From positions 8,518,001 to 8,582,000 of the forward strand of contig NZ_JASTLC010000001.1 of the NCBI RefSeq assembly GCF_030499575.1: a stretch of DNA of 64,000 nucleotides, in the 5' to 3' direction. The stretch comes from Streptomyces sp. DG2A-72. GTDB taxonomy: Bacteria > Actinomycetota > Actinomycetes > Streptomycetales > Streptomycetaceae. Every line of letters starts with the position of its first letter. Within the stretch, counting starts at the first letter, position 1. Positions 50,780-59,042 of this stretch are shown one piece after another. The notes under the pieces were generated by a model that was not told where the DNA came from, searched no databases, and saw only the letters and a program-made list of their open reading frames with translations. The position numbers were made by a program, and so were the translations under genes.

Positions 50780-52117
50780 GTGACCGAGGTCCTGCTGCTC
50801 CTGCTGGCCCTCCTCCTCACACTGGCCTGCGCCCTCTTCGTCGCCGCCGAGTTCTCGCTGACCACCGTCGAGCGCGGTGACCTCGAGCGGGCCGCCCAGG
50901 CGGGCGAGCGCGGCGCCGAGGGCGCGCTGAAGGCCGTACGCCGTCTGACCGTCCAGCTGTCCGGCGCCCAGCTCGGCATCACCGTCACGTCCCTGGTGAT
51001 CGGCATGCTCGCCGAGCCGTCGCTCGCGGCGCTGCTGCGCGGCCCGCTGAAGGCGATCGGCCTGGGCGGTGCGGCGTCCACCGTCGCCACCTTGCTGGGC
51101 GTGGCCGTGTCCACCGTGGTGCTGATGGTGGTCGGCGAGCTGGTGCCCAAGAACTGGGCGATCTCCCGCCCGCTGGCCGTCGCCAAGGTGGTGGCGGGCC
51201 CGCAGCGCGGCTTCACCGCCGCCTTCGGCCCGTTCATCCGGCACCTGAACAACACCGCGAACCGTTTCGTACGCCGCTTCGGCCTGGAGCCCGCCGAGGA
51301 GCTGGCCTCGGCCCGCAGCCCCGAGGAACTGGTCGCGCTCGCCGAGCACTCCGCCGCCGAGGGCGCCCTGGAGGCCGACTCCGCCGAGCTGTTCGTGCGC
51401 ACCCTGCACCTGAGCGAGCTGACCGCCGAGAACGTGATGACCCCGCGCGTCGACGTCAAGGCGCTCGAAGCGCACGCGACGGCCGCGGACGCCGCGAACC
51501 TGACCTACGCCACCGGCCTGTCGCGCTTCCCGGTCTACCGCGACAGCCTGGATGAGGTCATCGGCACCGTCCACATCCGCGACGTACTCGCGCTGGCGCC
51601 GGACAAGCGCGCGGTCACACCGGTCACCGAGCTGGCCACCGCGCCCCTGCTGGTTCCCGACAGCCTCACCGCCGACCGGCTGCTGCAGCGGCTGCGCTCC
51701 ACCCGCACCATGGCCGTGATCATCGACGAGTACGGCGGTACGGCGGGGGTGGCGACGATGGAGGACATCGTCGAGGAGGTCGTCGGCGAGGTCCGCGACG
51801 AACACGACCCCGTCGAGGTGCCGGACCTGCAGTCCGCACCGGCCGCGGCCGACGGACGCGCGGCCTGGGAGGCGGACGGCTCCGTCCGCATCGACCAGCT
51901 CACCGCGATAGGACTGACGGCACCGGACGGCCCGTACGAGACCGTGGCCGGTCTGGTCGCCACCCACCTCGCGCGCATCCCCGCCAAGGGCGACGTCCTG
52001 GACCTGGACGACGGCTGGCGCCTGGATGTCCTCGACGTCGAACATCACCGCGCCGACCGTGTCCGTATCACCGCACCGGCCCGGGTGCCGGCCCAGGCGG
52101 GGGAGGAGACCCGATGA
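50780..52117 (+). CDS. CNNM/CorC-type membrane protein (DUF21-CBS-CorC), first copy
   Basis: A 445-residue protein. The N-terminal DUF21 domain has four helices (LLLALLLTLACALFVAAEF, LGITVTSLVIGMLAEP, AVSTVVLMVVGELVPKNW). Residues 205-330 are a CBS pair (VMTPRVDVKALEAHATAADA, RFPVYRDSLDEVIGTVHIRD, MAVIIDEYGGTAGVATMEDI). Residues 355-440 are the CorC-HlyC domain. These proteins mediate Mg2+/Na+ exchange or efflux, and are often annotated as haemolysins. GTG 50780 follows GGGGTGG. Translationally coupled to a shorter second copy. Confidence 0.92.
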   Translation: MTEVLLLLLALLLTLACALFVAAEFSLTTVERGDLERAAQAGERGAEGALKAVRRLTVQLSGAQLGITVTSLVIGMLAEPSLAALLRGPLKAIGLGGAASTVATLLGVAVSTVVLMVVGELVPKNWAISRPLAVAKVVAGPQRGFTAAFGPFIRHLNNTANRFVRRFGLEPAEELASARSPEELVALAEHSAAEGALEADSAELFVRTLHLSELTAENVMTPRVDVKALEAHATAADAANLTYATGLSRFPVYRDSLDEVIGTVHIRDVLALAPDKRAVTPVTELATAPLLVPDSLTADRLLQRLRSTRTMAVIIDEYGGTAGVATMEDIVEEVVGEVRDEHDPVEVPDLQSAPAAADGRAAWEADGSVRIDQLTAIGLTAPDGPYETVAGLVATHLARIPAKGDVLDLDDGWRLDVLDVEHHRADRVRITAPARVPAQAGEETR

Positions 52118-53136
52118 CCGTCCTGCAACTCGCCATCGGCGCGCTCACCCTGCTGACCAACGCCTTCTTCGTCGGCGCCGAGTTCGCCCTGATCTCTGTC
52201 CGCCGCAGCCAGATCGAGCCGCGCGCGAAGGAGGGCAGCACCCGGGCCCGGATGACCATGTGGGCCCTGGAACACCTCTCCGCGATGATGGCCACCGCCC
52301 AGCTCGGCATCACCGTCTCCTCGCTGGTGCTGGGAGCCGTCGCCGAACCGGCCATCGCGCACCTGCTGGAACCCGGTTTCGAGGCGGCCCACATCCCGCA
52401 CGGCCTGGTGCACCCGATCGCGTTCGTCATCGCGCTGACTGTGGCGACGTATCTGCACATGCTGATCGGCGAGATGGTCCCGAAGAACATCGCGCTGGCG
52501 GCACCGGTCCCGACCGCGCTGCTGCTGGGCCCGCCGCTCGTCGCTCTCACCCGCGCGCTGCGCCCGTTCGTGTTCGGCATCAACACCTTCGCGAACATGC
52601 TGTTGAAGCTGCTGCGGGTGGAACCGAAGGACGAGGTGGAGTCGGTCTTCACCGACGACCAGCTCGCCCGCATGGTCGTCGACTCCAGTGCGGCCGGGCT
52701 GCTCTCGCCGGCCGACGGCGAACGGCTGCGCAACGCGCTGGAACTGGGTACCCGCCCGGTCGGCGAGATCCTCGTCCCGGCGCAGCAGATGCGCACCGTG
52801 GACCACACCATCACCCCGGCGCGGCTGGAACGGACTGCCGCCGAAGCGGGCTACTCCCGCTTCCCGGTCACCGGTGCGGACGGCACGCTGCTCGGGTACC
52901 TGCACATCAAGGACACCCTGGGCATCGCCGACCGCGACCAGCCGTTCCCGCGCGGCACACTGCACCCGGTCACCCGCGTCCGCATCGACACCCCGCTGGA
53001 CGACACCCTCACCGCCCTGCGCGCCGACGGCAGCCACCTCGCCGCGGTCACCGGCGAGAAGGGCGCCGTCCTCGGCTTCGTGACGATGGAGGACGTGCTG
53101 TCGGAGCTGGTCGGACCGGCACCCGCGACCGCCTGA
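52114..53136 (+). CDS. CNNM-type membrane protein, second copy without CorC domain
   Basis: A 340-residue paralogue: DUF21 with four helices (LLTNAFFVGAEFALISVRR, LGITVSSLVLGAVAEPA, YLHMLIGEMVPKNIAL) and a CBS pair (ILVPAQQMRTVDHTITPARL, YSRFPVTGADGTLLGYLHIK, LAAVTGEKGAVLGFVTMEDV). The C-terminal CorC-HlyC domain is absent. The ATG overlaps the first copy's stop (ATGA). Paired long/short copies are normal in actinobacteria and probably act together. Confidence 0.92.
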   Translation: MTVLQLAIGALTLLTNAFFVGAEFALISVRRSQIEPRAKEGSTRARMTMWALEHLSAMMATAQLGITVSSLVLGAVAEPAIAHLLEPGFEAAHIPHGLVHPIAFVIALTVATYLHMLIGEMVPKNIALAAPVPTALLLGPPLVALTRALRPFVFGINTFANMLLKLLRVEPKDEVESVFTDDQLARMVVDSSAAGLLSPADGERLRNALELGTRPVGEILVPAQQMRTVDHTITPARLERTAAEAGYSRFPVTGADGTLLGYLHIKDTLGIADRDQPFPRGTLHPVTRVRIDTPLDDTLTALRADGSHLAAVTGEKGAVLGFVTMEDVLSELVGPAPATA

Positions 53137-53206
53137 CCAAGGGCTCGTCCGGGTGGTCAACCAACTGACCTTGGAAACCTCTTCTGCTGACGCGACGAGA
53201 CGTGCG

Positions 53207-54178
53207 TCAGATGGTCACCACGAGCTTGCCCCTGGGGTGCCCCTGCTTCAGATGACGGATGGCCGCGGGTGCCTCGGAGAGGGGGTATGCGCGGTCGATG
53301 GCCGGAGTGATCCGGCCCTTCTCGGCGAGGTCTTTCAGGGTCAGGAGGTCCTCTTGGCGGCTGAGGGAGATGAGGTTGCGGAGGTTCTGGGCGATGAAGG
53401 GCGAGAGCAGGACGGCACGGAGGCCACGGCTCATGCCGCCGAAGAAGCCGCTTCCTCCCTCGCCGCCGACGATGACGAGGGTGCCGCGCGGCGTGAGGGC
53501 TCGGCGGAGTACGGGCAACGGCCGAAGCCCCGCGTTGTCGATGATGACGTCGTAGCGGTGCGGGTCGTTGTCGGTGATGTCCTCGCGCGTGTAGTCGATG
53601 ACGTGGGTGGCGCCGAGGGACCGGACGAGATCCGCGCCGGCGGGGCCGCAGACACCGGTGACCTCGGCGCCGTACATCGTGGCGAGCTGGACCGCGTACG
53701 TTCCGACGCCGCCGGACGCGCCGATGACGAGGACCCGCCGACCGGGCTGGGGGCGGGACTTGCCGCTGAGGGCCTGGAGGGCGGTCATGCCGGAGACGGG
53801 GAGGGCGGCGGCCTGCTCGAACGTGAGGGTGGCGGGCTTGAGCACGATCTTGTCGGCCTTGGCCCGCGCGTACTCCGCGAACGAGCCCTCGCAGTTGCCG
53901 AACACCTCGTCCCCCGGTTTGAATCCGGTCACCTTGGCCCCGACCGCCTCGACCCGCCCGGCCCCGTCCCAGCCGCGCACGGGATTCTTGGGCTTGCGAA
54001 GTCCGAGCGCGACCCGGGCCACGTACGGCCGCCCGGTCATCAGGTGCCACACCTCGGGCCCCACCCCCGCGGCACGCATCTCGACGAGCACCTCGTCGTC
54101 GCGGGGTACGGGCCGCTCGATGTCACGCAGTTCCAGCAGATCTTCCGACCCGTATGCATCCTGAACGATCGCCTTCAT
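53207..54178 (-). CDS. MDR-family NAD(P)-dependent oxidoreductase (quinone-reductase type)
   Basis: A 323-residue zinc-free medium-chain dehydrogenase. The N-terminal GroES-like domain (KAIVQDAYGSEDLLELRDIE, GWDGAGRVEAVGAKVTGFKP) is followed by the Rossmann domain (RRVLVIGASGGVGTYAVQLA) and a substrate lobe (RITPAIDRAYPLSEAPAAIR). Zinc ligands of alcohol dehydrogenases are missing, fitting a quinone/enone reductase. The ATG at 54178 precedes KAIVQDAYG. A weak GGGGGG site is present. It is near a LysR gene on the same strand, which is a plausible regulator. Confidence 0.9.
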   Translation of the reverse strand: MKAIVQDAYGSEDLLELRDIERPVPRDDEVLVEMRAAGVGPEVWHLMTGRPYVARVALGLRKPKNPVRGWDGAGRVEAVGAKVTGFKPGDEVFGNCEGSFAEYARAKADKIVLKPATLTFEQAAALPVSGMTALQALSGKSRPQPGRRVLVIGASGGVGTYAVQLATMYGAEVTGVCGPAGADLVRSLGATHVIDYTREDITDNDPHRYDVIIDNAGLRPLPVLRRALTPRGTLVIVGGEGGSGFFGGMSRGLRAVLLSPFIAQNLRNLISLSRQEDLLTLKDLAEKGRITPAIDRAYPLSEAPAAIRHLKQGHPRGKLVVTI

Positions 54179-54409
54179 GACATGGCCCCCCTTTTGCCGG
54201 CCCCGACACCGCATGTCCCGGTTGCGCTGAGCGTCTTGGTCGCATCGAGCGTGTCCCGAGCATCCCGGCGGCTCGAACGCCTGACCAGATTCCTGAGTAC
54301 GGTCTTGGGGCCGGGCGCGATGAGTTTCCCTACGGCGGACGCCCGACAGCCTGATTGCCGCCGCGGCGATGCCGACACCAACAGCCGATCACACCGTCCG
54401 CAGAGCAGT

Positions 54410-55339
54410 TCAGCCGGCCATGCTCTGGGGCTGGTGGAGGCGGGTCGCGGTGTGGACGAACTGGGCGACATGGTGCCTGCGTGAGCCCTCGAACCAGGCG
54501 ATCGCGATCGTGTAGGGGGTGGCGTCGGTGACAGGTCGGTAGGCGATGTCCGTGCGCGGGTTGGCCTCGGCCAGGGACTGTGGAATCAGTGCGACGGCCT
54601 GTCCGAGGGCTACGACTTCGATCAGCTGGCTGGGGTCGCTGACCAGTGGCCCGGGCGGGGCGGCCTCGGTCTCGGAGATACCGGACGGGTTTCGCGCGGC
54701 GGGGCGGTCACGCCCGGACCAGTACGCGTGTTCTGCCGGTGTCATCCGCGGCCAGTGCGGTACCGGCTCGTCCTCCAGGTTGCGGCAGCGCAGTTCGTCA
54801 TGCTGGGCGAGCGGGTGGCCGGCCGGCAGGGCCGCGACTCTGCGTTCGGCGGTCAACGGCTCGACGTCGAGCCCGCGTTGGTCGAAGTAGGAGCTGAGCA
54901 GCGCCATGTCCGCCCGTCCGTCGCGGACCATTTCCGCCTGGCCACGGTAGCCGCTGACCACGATCTCGACGCGGGCGGCGCCGGGCAGTGCGGTGTAGGC
55001 GTCCACGATGCGTCGGAGCATGCCGGTGGCGATGCCCGGCTTGGCGGTCACCACCAGCGTGGGCGTGGTCAGTGCGGCGCGGTGGGCCCTGCGGGTGACC
55101 CCGGCGAGCACATCGAGTGCAAACCGTGCCTCGTCGAGCATGCTCTTGCCGAAGTCGGTCAGCGCGACCCGGTGGGTGTTGCGGTCGAACAGGTCGGCGC
55201 CGAGGCGCCGTTCCATCTGGCTGATGGCCCGCGACAGCGGAGGCTGCGCCATGCCGAGGCGCTTGGCGGCGCGGGAGAAGTTGAGTTCCTCGGCCACTGC
55301 GACGAAGTAGCGCAGTTCACGCACGTCCAGGCCCTCCAT
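54410..55339 (-). CDS. LysR-family transcriptional regulator
   Basis: A 309-residue LTTR. The HTH at the N-terminus reads ELRYFVAVAEELNFSRAAKR, LGMAQPPLSRAISQMERRLG, then LFDRNTHRVALTDFGKSML. The effector domain follows (LVVTAKPGIATGMLRRIVDA, GRADMALLSSYFD, PLVSDPSQLIEVVALGQAVA). The start is set at ATG 55339 before EGLDVREL. The GTG six bases upstream is in frame as well. Divergent from a DoxX gene (120 bases apart), which it may control. Confidence 0.93.
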   Translation of the reverse strand: MEGLDVRELRYFVAVAEELNFSRAAKRLGMAQPPLSRAISQMERRLGADLFDRNTHRVALTDFGKSMLDEARFALDVLAGVTRRAHRAALTTPTLVVTAKPGIATGMLRRIVDAYTALPGAARVEIVVSGYRGQAEMVRDGRADMALLSSYFDQRGLDVEPLTAERRVAALPAGHPLAQHDELRCRNLEDEPVPHWPRMTPAEHAYWSGRDRPAARNPSGISETEAAPPGPLVSDPSQLIEVVALGQAVALIPQSLAEANPRTDIAYRPVTDATPYTIAIAWFEGSRRHHVAQFVHTATRLHQPQSMAG

Positions 55340-55458
55340 ACCCACAGAGTATAAGCCCGGATCGCATCGGTCTTTCCGTCCGAACCGTCGCCGGTGCTGA
55401 GGTGGGGGCAGGGCGAGCGTCGAAGCCACCGGGCCCACGCCAGACGAAGGGGAACGTC

Positions 55459-55950
55459 ATGAATCTTCCGAACCGCCGGCTATCGGGCGAGAACGCGCAC
55501 CGTCTCGCCACCGACATCGGCCTTCTGTTACTGCGCCTCGCGGTCGGCGCCGTTTTCATCGCGCACGGTTGGGGCGACGCGTCCCAGGACGGTGGAGCGG
55601 GCACGAACGTCGCGAACTACCGGGACGCCGGTATTCCGTTGCCGGAGTTGAGTGCCTGGTTCGGTGCCTACATGCAGTTGATCGGCGGGATCGTGGTCCT
55701 GCTCGGGGCGCTCACCAGGCTGATCGGTGCCGGTTTCGCGGTGGTGATGGCCGGCGCTTTGGTCTTCGTGCATCGCGGTGAGCCCTTGGTCATGGGTCAG
55801 GACGGCAGCGGCTCCGGGTTCGCGTTCATCATGCTCGCGGCCTCCCTCGCGCTGCTGGGTACGGGCGGGGGCCGGTTCAGCGTCGACCGGGTGTTCGCCG
55901 GTTGGCAGACCCGCTCCGGCCGTTCCGCACGTGTCGGAGCCACTCGGTGA
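55459..55950 (+). CDS. DoxX-family membrane protein
   Basis: A 163-residue protein with four helices: LLLLRLAVGAVFIAHGWGD (conserved HG), LSAWFGAYMQLIGGIVVLLG, FAVVMAGALVFVHRGEPL, FIMLAASLALLGTGGGRF. DoxX-like proteins associate with thiol or respiratory stress. The ATG at 55459 has GGGGAA upstream. The gene contains a TTA codon at 55528-55530, a possible bldA target. Its stop overlaps the start of the next gene (GTGA), so both are co-translated. Confidence 0.9.
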   Translation: MNLPNRRLSGENAHRLATDIGLLLLRLAVGAVFIAHGWGDASQDGGAGTNVANYRDAGIPLPELSAWFGAYMQLIGGIVVLLGALTRLIGAGFAVVMAGALVFVHRGEPLVMGQDGSGSGFAFIMLAASLALLGTGGGRFSVDRVFAGWQTRSGRSARVGATR

Positions 55951-57182
55951 CGCCTGAGTTCTTCGCACGGGCCGCCCGTGCCGTGGCGCTGATCACCGGC
56001 GCCGTGCTGGCGGTGGCCGCGTGCACCGGCGGAGGTGACACCGGGACGGGCACCGGTACCGGCGCCACGACGTCCGTACCTTCGGCGCAGGGCGGTGACG
56101 ACCTGCTGGCCAGGCTGCGGGACGGCGGCTTCACGGTCGTCATCCGGCACGCCGCCACAGACCAGTCCCGTCCGGACGATCCCGCCGTCGACCTGGACGA
56201 CTGCTCCACCCAACGCAATCTCTCCGGCGAGGGGCGCGCCGACGCACAGGCGATCGGCAACGCCATCAGCCGGCTGGACATCCCCGTCGGAGAAACCTGG
56301 GCCAGCCCGTACTGTCGCAGCAGGGACACCGCCCAACTGGCCTTCGACCGATTCGAGGTGGTGCATGGCCTCGAACGGCTCTACCCCGAGCGGGATGAGC
56401 AGGCCGACCGGCGTCTGAACCAGCGCATCCAGGAGCGGGCGCCTGAGGCGGACGAGCCGAACCTGATCATCGTCAGTCATGGGGTCTACCCGAGCGTGCT
56501 GGCCCCCGCGGTCACGCTCGGCGAGGGAGAAGCGGCTCTCTATGCCCGCGCGGACAACGGATTCGAACTGGTCGACCGGGTCGATCCGAGCGGATGGGAC
56601 GAACTCGGTCCGGAGGCAGCCGCGCTGAGCGCCGGCCCGGCGCGGGCGGCGGACAGCGTGGTCTCGCTGGAGGGGCCGGACGGCACCGGATCGGCGTTCC
56701 GCGTCGCCGTGCCCGGCATCCTGGTGACCAGCGCCCAACTGGTCGCGAACGCGCGCGAGGTCACCGTGGTACAGCCGGACGGAAGTCGGCTCACGGCACG
56801 AGTGCTCGGCCGGGAACGCGATGTCGACATCGCCGCGTTGCGCGTGGCGGACGACTCGGGCCTGCCGCCGCTGCACTCCGGTTCCGGCCTGTCCGAGGCT
56901 CGCACCGGGGACCGGGCGTTCGCGATCGGCGCCTCCGGTGCGGTGACCGCCGGCTCCATCCGCGCGCTGGGCGACCCCGTGCCGGTGGACGGCGGCGGCG
57001 AACTGGAGGCGATCCACATCGACGCGGAAGTGCCCCGAGGCAGCGCGGGCGGGCCATTGGTCAACGAGGACGGCGACGTGCTCGGCGTGCTCACCATGGC
57101 GGCCGGTGCGAGCGAGGGCGGCGTCGCGATCCCTGTCGACGTCGCGCGCAACGCCGCACTGGGAATCGTGCGCGGCAACTGA
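55947..57182 (+). CDS. Lipoprotein: histidine phosphatase domain fused to an inactive trypsin-like domain
   Basis: A 411-residue exported protein with lipobox VAAC near residue 30. Residues 55-230 are a histidine phosphatase: FTVVIRHAATDQSRPD (RH motif), SGEGRADAQAIGNAI, WASPYCRSRDTAQLAF, LIIVSHGVYPSVLAP (second His). Residues 240-411 are an HtrA/trypsin-like fold: GSAFRVAVPGILVTSAQLVA where the catalytic His position is Gln (TSAQLV for TNAHVV), VDIAALRVADD with the Asp kept, and EVPRGSAGGPLVNEDG, where Ser of GNSGG is Ala. The protease is predicted dead. Overlaps doxX. Confidence 0.8.
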   Translation: MTPEFFARAARAVALITGAVLAVAACTGGGDTGTGTGTGATTSVPSAQGGDDLLARLRDGGFTVVIRHAATDQSRPDDPAVDLDDCSTQRNLSGEGRADAQAIGNAISRLDIPVGETWASPYCRSRDTAQLAFDRFEVVHGLERLYPERDEQADRRLNQRIQERAPEADEPNLIIVSHGVYPSVLAPAVTLGEGEAALYARADNGFELVDRVDPSGWDELGPEAAALSAGPARAADSVVSLEGPDGTGSAFRVAVPGILVTSAQLVANAREVTVVQPDGSRLTARVLGRERDVDIAALRVADDSGLPPLHSGSGLSEARTGDRAFAIGASGAVTAGSIRALGDPVPVDGGGELEAIHIDAEVPRGSAGGPLVNEDGDVLGVLTMAAGASEGGVAIPVDVARNAALGIVRGN

Positions 57183-57226
57183 CTGCAAGAAACCAGTCGC
57201 ACATCACTACGAGTTGGAGGGACGTC

Positions 57227-58261
57227 ATGTCACGAGCGCACATCGAGCGGAGAAGGGTCCTCGGAGCCGGAGGAGTCCTCGCGGCCGGAGCGGCCGTCGG
57301 GGTCGGCAGCGGACTGCCGGCCGGAGGGGCCGCGGCGGCGGAAACAGCCGTGAGCCCGACAGCGGCGCGCGGCGACCGGAAGGTCGTGCTGATCACCGGC
57401 ACCAGCAGCGGCTTCGGCCACCTGAGCGCGCTCACCCTGGCCCGCGCGGGACACCACGTCTTCGCCTCCATGCGCGACACGAACGGCGCGAACGCCGAAG
57501 TGGCCCGGCGGCTGCGCAGCACCGCGACCAAGGAGTCGCTCGCCCTCGACGTCGTCGACATCGACGTCCGGCACGAGGCCTCGGTCGAGCACGGCGTGGG
57601 CAGGGTCCTGCGGCGCGTCGACCGGATCGACGTCCTGGTCAACAACGCCGGCTACTTCTACCCCGCGCTCCTGGAGACGATGACCATCGACGACGTGCGC
57701 GCGATGTTCGACACCAACGTCTTCGGCCACCTGCGGATGAACCGCGCGGTGCTGCCCGCGATGCGGGCGCAGGGCGAGGGCCTGGTCGTGCAGACCACCA
57801 CCGCACTCGGCCGGTTCGTCTTCCCCTTCATGGGCGCGTACGTCGGGACGAAATGGGCCATGGAAGCCATGGCCGAGGCCAGCCGCTACGAGCTGAGGCG
57901 GCTCGGGGTGGACGTGGTCATCCTCGAGCCCGGCGCCTACAACACCGATCTGGTCGATCCCAACGGCGTTGGGTACTACCGGCGGTATCTCCACCGCCTC
58001 AGCCGCGAGGACGCCCGGCGCCGCGCCGCGTACGGCGACCTCGCCCGGCGCACCGAGGGGCACCTCGTCGAAGAGCCCGGCCTGCCCGACAACCAAGAGG
58101 TCGCCGACGCGATCGCCTCCCTGATCGAGACCCCGAGCGCCGAGCGGCCCGTACGCCTGCTCGTCGCGGGCGCGGCGGACTTCCTGGGCGAGGTGCACGG
58201 CGTGCACGAGCGTTTCCAGCGCGAGGTCATGGAGGGCTCCGGATTCGGGGACCTCCTGTAA
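57227..58261 (+). CDS. Tat-exported SDR oxidoreductase
   Basis: A 344-residue protein. The N-terminus has a twin-arginine signal (ERRRVLGAGGVLAAGAAVGV), unusual for short-chain dehydrogenases, which are normally cytosolic. The SDR core follows: VLITGTSSGFGHLSALTLAR (cofactor loop), IDVLVNNAGYFYPALLETM (NNAG), the active-site Tyr/Lys in GAYVGTKWAMEAMAEA and VVILEPGAYNTDLVDP. The catalytic Ser position reads TTTALGRF, so Thr may replace it. The ATG at 57227 has GGAGGG upstream. It follows the fusion lipoprotein by 44 bases. Confidence 0.87.
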   Translation: MSRAHIERRRVLGAGGVLAAGAAVGVGSGLPAGGAAAAETAVSPTAARGDRKVVLITGTSSGFGHLSALTLARAGHHVFASMRDTNGANAEVARRLRSTATKESLALDVVDIDVRHEASVEHGVGRVLRRVDRIDVLVNNAGYFYPALLETMTIDDVRAMFDTNVFGHLRMNRAVLPAMRAQGEGLVVQTTTALGRFVFPFMGAYVGTKWAMEAMAEASRYELRRLGVDVVILEPGAYNTDLVDPNGVGYYRRYLHRLSREDARRRAAYGDLARRTEGHLVEEPGLPDNQEVADAIASLIETPSAERPVRLLVAGAADFLGEVHGVHERFQREVMEGSGFGDLL

Positions 58262-58499
58262 CCCCGGGGGGCCGGGCGACCGGGCGGTGCTCACCAAGGT
58301 TCGTCGTTCGGTCCGACCATCAACGCGGCATCCTGTCCAAGCTCTCCTCTCATTCTGGAAGCGGCCGTCGATGACAAGCGGCTTGCCGGGAACCCTATGC
58401 ACGCGAATTCTGTGCGGTGGCCCAAGGCACCACAGGAGCGACGCGAGGCTTGGCCGTTGGAGAGGGCGCTTCGAGTCCGCCACGTCATCAATCCGCGCA

Positions 58500-58720
58500 A
58501 CCGGACAGCCGGGGAGGTTGTCGACATGCCCTCCTCTGTGGCCGAGGAGGGGAAGCGTCACCTGGAAACCCGCGTTGGCCAAGGCGGGAATCATCCCGCA
58601 GCGCGCCAAGGGAGCAAAGGACTGGCAGTGGGAGGCAGCGCCGAAGGGCGGTGGCTTGGGCTCTCCTCGTCGGCGATCACCCCCGTTACTATGCTCACTT
58701 CATGCCGGAGGCCGGAGCCG
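58500..58720 (+). pseudogene. Relic of a tyrosine site-specific integrase (C-terminal part)
   Basis: The plus strand carries TWKPALAKAGIIPQRAKGAK followed by DWQWEAAPKGG, a stretch typical of the region before the catalytic core in phage-type integrases of Streptomyces. In other frames come SSSAITP and YYAHFMPEAG, matching the end of the core (SxPAITLGYYAHFMPEAG with the catalytic Tyr). The active-site Arg-His segment is missing. The rest of 58262-59042 contains open frames without recognisable proteins. No att site was found. Confidence 0.6.
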
Positions 58721-59042
58721 CTGTTGGGTTTCTCCGAGGTCGACGTGGATTGCGAGGTCAATGAAGTGGGTGGCCTGCGTCTGCTATGGCGGCTTCCCAG
58801 CGGATGCGCTTCTGTCCGTGCCCTCCGTCCCCGCGACCGACCTCGCCACCACGGCCGACCGGCCCGCCCGGAGGGCGCTCCGGCCGAGTGCTCCCGGCCG
58901 GAGCCCGCGCATTCGTCGCCGAGGTGACGGACGGACGGGTGTGAACCCCGTCGGATTGTCGATGATTGTCGATGTAACGACAAAAACTGACCCCCGCCGA
59001 TAGGCTCGGACAATCTGTCACCGACTAGCCCATGGGGGTCTC

